Source of the DNA: an uncultured Mycoplasmatota bacterium
GTDB taxonomy: Bacteria; Bacillota_I; Bacilli_A; RF39; UBA660
Assembly: GCA_900554315.1 (NCBI GenBank)
Contig: USGP01000017.1
Location: 1 to 25,803 of the forward strand
DNA: 25,803 nt
Direction: 5' to 3'
Below, piece after piece: positions 20,474 through 25,803 of the stretch. Position 1 is the stretch's first letter; the number at the start of each line of letters is the position of its first letter. The notes below the pieces were generated by a model, which ran no database searches, was not told where the DNA came from, and saw only the letters and a list, made by a program, of their open reading frames with translations. The translations under genes and the position numbers were made by a program.

Positions 20474-22808
20474 ATTTCCATCTCCAGTTTTTAATATATG
20501 GTAAGTCTTCTCCATTTTGTCTAATATAAGCTTTATGTTGTTTTAACATGTCATTACACCAATCAATTAGTACTTTGGATGTCTTTTGATATCTTGGAAT
20601 ATGTAGTAAGGCATCTATTACTAAATGGAATCTATCGATTTCGTTTTGAACACGTATATCAAATGTTGTAGTGATGGTTCCTTCTTCTTGATATCCATGG
20701 ATATGCATATTTCTATTTTCTCTGGTATACGTTAATTGTTCTATTAAAGATGGATAGCCATGGAAGTTAAAGATGATTGGTGTTTCTTTGGTAAATAGTT
20801 TGTTGTATTCTTCTTCAGTTAATCCATGTGGATGTTTTATTCTAGGAGCTAATTTCATTAAGTCTACTACATTAATTACTCTAATCTTGATATCTTTTAC
20901 ACAGCTTCTTAAGATATCTACTGCTGCTAATGTCTCAAGAGTTGGTGTCTCTCCACAGCAAGCCATAATAACATCCGGTTTTCCTCCATCGTTACTAGCA
21001 AAATCCCAAATACCAATACCTTTGGCACAATGTGCTTTTGCTTGTTCCTTGGTTAACCATTGAGGACGAGGATGTTTGCTAGCGACAATTGCGTTAATTT
21101 CATTTTTGGTTTTGATACAATGGTCAAAAACCGCTAACAAGCAATTCGTATCTGGTGGCAAATAGATTCTTACTATATCTTTCTTTTTGGTTGCAAGATG
21201 ATTTAGAAATCCTGGGTCTTGATGCGTATATCCATTGTGATCTTGTTGGAAACAATGAGAAGTTAGTAAGATATTTAGAGAAGCAATTGGTGCTCTCCAC
21301 ATGATTTCTCTACTGACTTTTAACCATTTAGCATGTTGAGATACCATAGAATCTACTACTCTCATAAAGGCTTCATAACTATGCATCATTCCATATCTTC
21401 CTGTTAATAAGTAACCTTCTAGCATTCCTTCACATACATGCTCTGATAAATATGAATCCATTATTCTTCCGGTTGGTGATAAATATTCGTCGTTTTTATA
21501 AATTTTAGAGTTCCATGTTCTATTTTCTTTTTCAAAGATATGATTTAATCTATTAGATAAAGCTTCATCCGGACCAAAAATTCTAAAGTTTTTATTATCT
21601 TTATTTAGTACAAATAAATCTCTGATATAGTTTCCTAATTCAATCATATCTTGTTTTTCTAAGCTTCCTGGAGCTGGTACTGAAATAGCATAATCTTCCC
21701 AGTTTGGAGTAATGATTTCTTTTAATAATAATCCCCCATTAGCATAATCGCTTTTTCCCATACACTTTGATGGAGTTGGGGCTAAATCACGAATTGCTTT
21801 TTTTACTCTGCCTTTTTCATCAAATAATTCTTCTGGATGATAACTTTTTAGCCATTTTTCTAATAGTGGTAAATTCATAGGGTTATCTCTTAATACAGGG
21901 ATTGGGATTTGATGAGCTCTAAAGCAACCTTCTATTTGCTTTCCTTCTACTTCTCTTGGACCTGTCCAACCTTTTGGTGTTGTTAAAACTATCATAGGCC
22001 ATTCATGATCTGTTGTGGCTCTTCCCTTTAAATTCATGATTTCTTTTATTACTTTGTCTAGTGTTTTGGCCATTTCTTCATGCATTTTTAATGAATCTGA
22101 ACCTGTTACAAAGTATGGTTTCCAACCGTGTCCATAGAAAAAGTCTTCTAATTCATCTTCTGTCATTCTACCAAATACTGTTGGATTAGATATTTTATAA
22201 CCATTACGATGTAAGATTGGTAACACATAACCGTCTGTTTCCGGATTTAAAAATTTGTTAATGTTCCAAGAAGTTGCTAGCGGACCTGTCTCTGCTTCTC
22301 CATCTCCTATTGTACAAGCAACAATTAGTCCTTTGTTATCTAAGGCAGCTCCAGCTGCGTGAGCAAGACTATATCCTAATTCTCCTCCTTCATGAATAGA
22401 GCCTGGTGTTTCTGGTGCTACATGGGAAGAGACTCCTCCTGGAAAGCTAAATTGTTTAAATAACTTTTTTAATCCAGCTTCATCTTCTGTAATATTCGGA
22501 TAAAATTTTGTGTATACACCCTCTACATAATTATTTGCAATCATGGCTTCTCCACCATGTCCTGGTCCAGAGATATACATCATTTTTAAATTGTATTTTT
22601 TTATTACTCTATTAAGATGCATATAAATAAAATTTTGTCCTGGAGCTGTTCCCCAGTGTCCTACTACATTTGGCTTTACATCTTTACTTGTCAATGGTCT
22701 TTTTAATAATGGATTGTCTAATAAATATAATTGTCCTACAGAAATATAATTTAAAACTCTAAAGTATTCATCCATTAATCTTAGTTCTTTTTTTGTTAGT
22801 GTTGCCAT
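20472..22808 (-). CDS. xfp: Phosphoketolase (xylulose-5-P / fructose-6-P)
   Basis: 778 aa, the normal length. A thiamine-diphosphate enzyme that splits xylulose-5-P or fructose-6-P with phosphate into acetyl-phosphate and glyceraldehyde-3-P or erythrose-4-P. Seen: VVGHWGTAPGQNF (48-60), ISGPGHGG (79-86), FSFPGGVSSH near 120, GSIHEGGELGYSLAHAAGAA (136-155), and the ThDP site GDGEAETGPLATSWN (168-182). Later blocks PKGWTGP and QDHNGYTHQDPGF are typical of the family. AGGAGA precedes the ATG; the gene is monocistronic with its own terminator. It points to fermentative sugar use by a phosphoketolase route, with acetyl-phosphate as ATP source; ackA is not in the window. Confidence 0.98.
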   Translation of the reverse strand: MATLTKKELRLMDEYFRVLNYISVGQLYLLDNPLLKRPLTSKDVKPNVVGHWGTAPGQNFIYMHLNRVIKKYNLKMMYISGPGHGGEAMIANNYVEGVYTKFYPNITEDEAGLKKLFKQFSFPGGVSSHVAPETPGSIHEGGELGYSLAHAAGAALDNKGLIVACTIGDGEAETGPLATSWNINKFLNPETDGYVLPILHRNGYKISNPTVFGRMTEDELEDFFYGHGWKPYFVTGSDSLKMHEEMAKTLDKVIKEIMNLKGRATTDHEWPMIVLTTPKGWTGPREVEGKQIEGCFRAHQIPIPVLRDNPMNLPLLEKWLKSYHPEELFDEKGRVKKAIRDLAPTPSKCMGKSDYANGGLLLKEIITPNWEDYAISVPAPGSLEKQDMIELGNYIRDLFVLNKDNKNFRIFGPDEALSNRLNHIFEKENRTWNSKIYKNDEYLSPTGRIMDSYLSEHVCEGMLEGYLLTGRYGMMHSYEAFMRVVDSMVSQHAKWLKVSREIMWRAPIASLNILLTSHCFQQDHNGYTHQDPGFLNHLATKKKDIVRIYLPPDTNCLLAVFDHCIKTKNEINAIVASKHPRPQWLTKEQAKAHCAKGIGIWDFASNDGGKPDVIMACCGETPTLETLAAVDILRSCVKDIKIRVINVVDLMKLAPRIKHPHGLTEEEYNKLFTKETPIIFNFHGYPSLIEQLTYTRENRNMHIHGYQEEGTITTTFDIRVQNEIDRFHLVIDALLHIPRYQKTSKVLIDWCNDMLKQHKAYIRQNGEDLPYIKNWRWK

Positions 22809-22829
22809 ATCATCTCTCCTATCTTAATC

Positions 22830-22835
22830 ATTATA
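22830..22835 (-). promoter_or_regulatory. Probable -10 box of xfp
   Basis: A perfect TATAAT lies about 22 nt before the start codon. The -35 region (TTTAAA, 17-18 nt upstream) is weak. Confidence 0.5.
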
Positions 22836-22861
22836 TATCAAAAGTGAGTTTTTTTAAAGAG

Positions 22862-22897
22862 AAAAAGAAAAAAGACTGAATAGATTTTTCAGTCTTT
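22862..22897 (-). terminator. Intrinsic terminator after the FtsX permease gene
   Basis: A perfect 10-bp stem (22871-22880 with 22888-22897, loop of 7) is followed by UUUCUUUUU and overlaps the stop codon. Confidence 0.85.
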
Positions 22898-25238
22898 ATT
22901 CTACACTTTTTAAGGATTCAATCATATCAATCTTCTTTAGTGAAAAATATAAAATAATATTTACTAAAATTGCAAAAGCTGCAGTAATTAAAATTGCATA
23001 TAAGTAACTTAGTGGAGCGATTGTTGGATCAAACATTAACATGTCTAATTCACAAGTTTTAATAATATACATTGTTAAAATATTTCCTACTCCAAGACCT
23101 AATAAAATTCCAATTACAGTAAGAATCGTATTTTCTCTATTGATGTATTGATATACTTCTTTATCATAAAATCCTAATACTTTGATGGTTGCTAATTCTC
23201 TACGACGTTCACTAATGTTTATACTAGATAAGTTGTATAAAACCACAAAAGCTAGGGCACCGGCAGATATAATTAATATCAAAGAAACATAAGCAAAACT
23301 ATCCATTGTATCATCAAAAACATGTCTAGTAGAAGATGTAAACGTAATATTAGATACCCCCGGTATTTCTTTTAATTCGTTAGCAAAATTTTTTTCTTGT
23401 TTTTCAGTCATATTTTTGGTTTTTAGTAAAACTGTATTATATGTTCCTTTATATTTTTCTTTTGGTAAATAAATATAATGAAATAGATAGTTCTCAGTAA
23501 TATTAGATACTTTTTCAGTATAAGTATCTGTTCCTGTAAATTTTAGTGTATCGCCCTCTTCTAAGTCTAAAAGATTGGCTAGTTTTTCTGTTACAATAAC
23601 ACCATCTTTTAATTGATACTTTTCTTTTGATTTTCTATCTTGTAATTTGATAAAGCCATCTATATTATCCTTTGGAACAATTAATGTTATAGATTGATTT
23701 GTGTCTTTATTATCTAAGGTAATGCTTTCTTCTTGTATTTGTAATAAATCTTTTACTTTTTTATTTTCTTTAATTTTATTAATTGTATCTTTTGTTTGAT
23801 TTTCATCTAACGTGATTTTTACTTGATAGTTAAATATTTCTTCATATTGATGAGGAACCATCTTTACAATACAATCTTTTAATCCAAATCCAGCAAGTAT
23901 TAATCCGGTACAACCGGCAATTCCTATAATTGTCATCAGAAATCTCTTTTTATAGCGAAAGACATTACGTACTGTTACTTTATAAGAGAAAGATAGATGA
24001 TTCCAAATACATGGTATTTTTTCTAATAATACTCTTTTACCTGGAGCTGGTGCTACTGGTCGTAATAAATTGGCAGGAGATTCTTTTAATGTTTTTCTGC
24101 AAGTATAGATTGTTGCTCCTAACGTACAAAGTAAGGCAATCATCATTCCTTGGAAAGTTAGTGATGAATAATAACTTAATTTAATGTCTCCAATTCGATA
24201 CATGTTTTTATACATTTCAAAAACAATATCTGGCAATAAACGGTAGCCAATTAAGACGCCAATCATTCCTCCGATAATAGTAGCAAGGGATGCATAAAGT
24301 ACATATTTAAACATAATTGCAGAGTCTTTATATCCTAATGATTTTAATGTACCTATTTGACTTCTTTCTTCCTCTACCATTCTAGTCATAGTGGTTAAAC
24401 AAATTAGTACTGCCACAATAAAGAATACTAATGGGAATACTTTGGCTACGTTATCAATTCTTTCTGTATCTTGTTTATATTGATAAAATCCAGTATTGGA
24501 ATTGATATCTAATACATACCAAGTTTGTCCTTCTAATTTTTCATTTTTTAATTCTTGACGAATTTTTTTCTTTTCTTTTCTTATTTCTTTTTCATAGTCT
24601 TTTGTAAATCTACTTTCTGTTGTATTTAGTTTTATATAGGCTGTTGTTTTTTGAGGACTAATGATATTTTCTGTTGGCATATATAAATAGTAATCAATAG
24701 TACCTGATAGTAAATTTGTAGAATCTCTTTCTGTTGAAATATACAATGGACTTTCTACATAACCAGTTACTGTTAGAGTTTTCTCTTTTACTAATGGAGA
24801 GTCAATAGTAATTTCATCTCCTATTTTAATGATGTCTTTATAATCGTTATCTACGACAACCTCATTTTCTTGTTCTGGCATTTTTCCTTTTATTAATTTT
24901 GGTTGATTTAATTTGTCATTTTTATCATAAGATAAAATCTTAGTTGCATAATCATCTTTTTTTGTAGTAATGGCATCAAAGTTATATGTTCCTTCTATAT
25001 CATACTCTTCTTCTAATTGATTTAGTATGGCATCACTTACCCCATAATTAGAAGTAATCATAATATCATAGGTGTTTGTTTCATCATAATAACTGTCTAA
25101 TGTCTTTTCCATATCTGGTGAGACCGCTCTTATTCCAGCAAAAAATCCTACACCTAACAATACAATTATTAGAATGGATAGAAATCTTTTACTAGTTTTT
25201 ACCATGCAGACAATGGTTTCTTTTAATAATTTTTTCAT
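22896..25238 (-). CDS. FtsX-family ABC transporter permease (MacB/LolE-like)
   Basis: 780 aa with a duplicated FtsX layout. An N-terminal helix (about 18-38) is followed by an extracytoplasmic domain (40-260), then three helices (about 266-286, 312-335, 363-382). The first FtsX cytoplasmic motif is EERSQIGTLKSLGY. A second half starts with a helix at about 433-453 and an extracytoplasmic domain, and closes with three helices near the C-terminus, with the paired motif ERRRELATIKVLGF. The start codon overlaps the ATPase stop (TAATG), so subunits are coupled. Likely a mechanotransmission-type exporter or extractor of lipids, lipoproteins or peptides. Substrate unknown; no accessory periplasmic protein is seen in the window. 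Confidence 0.93.
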   Translation of the reverse strand: MKKLLKETIVCMVKTSKRFLSILIIVLLGVGFFAGIRAVSPDMEKTLDSYYDETNTYDIMITSNYGVSDAILNQLEEEYDIEGTYNFDAITTKKDDYATKILSYDKNDKLNQPKLIKGKMPEQENEVVVDNDYKDIIKIGDEITIDSPLVKEKTLTVTGYVESPLYISTERDSTNLLSGTIDYYLYMPTENIISPQKTTAYIKLNTTESRFTKDYEKEIRKEKKKIRQELKNEKLEGQTWYVLDINSNTGFYQYKQDTERIDNVAKVFPLVFFIVAVLICLTTMTRMVEEERSQIGTLKSLGYKDSAIMFKYVLYASLATIIGGMIGVLIGYRLLPDIVFEMYKNMYRIGDIKLSYYSSLTFQGMMIALLCTLGATIYTCRKTLKESPANLLRPVAPAPGKRVLLEKIPCIWNHLSFSYKVTVRNVFRYKKRFLMTIIGIAGCTGLILAGFGLKDCIVKMVPHQYEEIFNYQVKITLDENQTKDTINKIKENKKVKDLLQIQEESITLDNKDTNQSITLIVPKDNIDGFIKLQDRKSKEKYQLKDGVIVTEKLANLLDLEEGDTLKFTGTDTYTEKVSNITENYLFHYIYLPKEKYKGTYNTVLLKTKNMTEKQEKNFANELKEIPGVSNITFTSSTRHVFDDTMDSFAYVSLILIISAGALAFVVLYNLSSINISERRRELATIKVLGFYDKEVYQYINRENTILTVIGILLGLGVGNILTMYIIKTCELDMLMFDPTIAPLSYLYAILITAAFAILVNIILYFSLKKIDMIESLKSVE

Positions 25239-25803
25239 TACCAGTTGATATCCTCTACTTTTTGCGGATGCTCATTTATAGTTGTAGACTCTGCTTTTCC
25301 ATTTTTAAATCTAATAATTTTGTCTGCAATTGGAGCAATCGCACTGTTGTGAGTAATAATAATTACGGTCATTTTATCTTCTCTAGATAATTTTTCTAAT
25401 ACTTTTAATATTTGTTTTCCTGTTTCATCATCTAAAGCTCCAGTTGGTTCATCTGCAAGTAGAATTTTGGGACTTTTTGCTACCGCTCTAGCTATTGCTA
25501 CACGTTGCTGTTCTCCACCGGATAATTGTGCTGGAAAGTTTTTTAGACGTTTTTCTAATCCTACTGCTTTTAAAGTTCTTGTTGGTGATAAGTGTTTTTT
25601 ACAGATTTCTGTTGCTAATTCTACATTTTCTAAGGCTGTAAGATTTTGAACTAAGTTGTAGAATTGAAACACAAATCCAATATCATTTCTACGGTATTTA
25701 ATTAATTGTTTATTGGAGTATTTTGTGATATCTTTGCCGTCAATTAATACTTCTCCAGATGTTGGCTTATCCATTCCTCCTAAAATATTTAAGGCTGTTG
25801 TTT
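25238..25803 (-). CDS. ABC transporter ATPase of the MacB/LolD family, 5' part cut by window edge
   Basis: The gene runs off the right edge; the visible frame has 188 codons. In-frame residues TALNILGG before the first internal Met show that this Met is not the start; Walker A lies outside the window. Seen: Q-loop IGFVFQFYNL, signature LSGGEQQRVAIARA, Walker B ILLADEPTGALD and switch IITHN. FQFYNL plus DEPTGALD are marks of the MacB/LolD/SalX branch, which pairs with FtsX permeases. It overlaps the permease start by one base. Everything before the Q-loop, including the promoter, is missing. Confidence 0.95.
   Translation of the reverse strand, partial: TTALNILGGMDKPTSGEVLIDGKDITKYSNKQLIKYRRNDIGFVFQFYNLVQNLTALENVELATEICKKHLSPTRTLKAVGLEKRLKNFPAQLSGGEQQRVAIARAVAKSPKILLADEPTGALDDETGKQILKVLEKLSREDKMTVIIITHNSAIAPIADKIIRFKNGKAESTTINEHPQKVEDINW

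Noticed and set aside
20411..20515. N-terminal extension of the 151-aa protein to 20515
   Set aside because: It would run through the xfp terminator and end of xfp; the AGGAGGG site fixes the start at 20410.
890..25240. TGA reassigned to tryptophan
   Set aside because: Trp positions in conserved genes such as xfp and galE are encoded by TGG, and all genes are open under the standard code; only the absence of TGA stops remains notable.

Overview
The window looks like a chromosomal piece of an AT-rich Firmicutes-type bacterium, probably an uncultured gut member of the Bacilli/Mollicutes side (RF39- or Erysipelotrichia-like); this placement is inference. Supporting signs are the very low GC by eye, strong AGGAGG-type ribosome binding sites, a CIRCE/HrcA heat-shock operator, a RelQ-type alarmone synthetase, a DUF1292 protein, a phosphoketolase and a sortase-type surface protein. 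All 27 genes called lie on the minus strand, so the text below follows transcription from high to low coordinates. The window opens and ends inside genes.

Right end to middle: an MacB/LolD-type ABC transporter (ATPase cut by the window edge, then a 780-aa FtsX permease); a monocistronic phosphoketolase (xfp); a four-gene operon (unknown protein, phasin-like coiled-coil protein, UbiB/ABC1 kinase-like protein, small lipoprotein); a lone protein with a transglutaminase-like Cys-His-Asp triad; an Hsp20 gene under a CIRCE operator; a two-gene operon of unknown small proteins; relQ with a small unknown gene; and a cysteine desulfurase overlapping a thioredoxin-membrane protein fusion.

Middle to left end: a DUF1292 operon with a Pro/Glu-rich protein and a tail-anchored protein; an operon of an HExxH membrane protease, a Nudix hydrolase and galE; a TQXA/SpaA-like surface protein with a VPNTS sorting motif; a zinc-ribbon plus DUF2628-like membrane protein; a bacitracin/lantibiotic-export-like ABC ATPase with its permease; and a membrane-anchored glucosaminidase-like protein. 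Most units are separated by clear intrinsic terminators, and several have good sigma-A promoters.

The most striking element is at the left end. About 600 nt (258-860) carry no credible ORF, are richer in G and C than the surroundings, are full of short helices with a closing helix joining the two ends, and finish in a strong intrinsic terminator. Immediately downstream is the 5' part of a small membrane protein gene resembling OapA/'CorB-like' proteins. Size, architecture and neighbour match the OLE (ornate large extremophilic) RNA-OapA ribonucleoprotein system. OLE is a known RNA class, but it would be unusual here, in what looks like a non-extremophilic, host-associated lineage. A second general oddity is that none of 26 complete genes ends in TGA.
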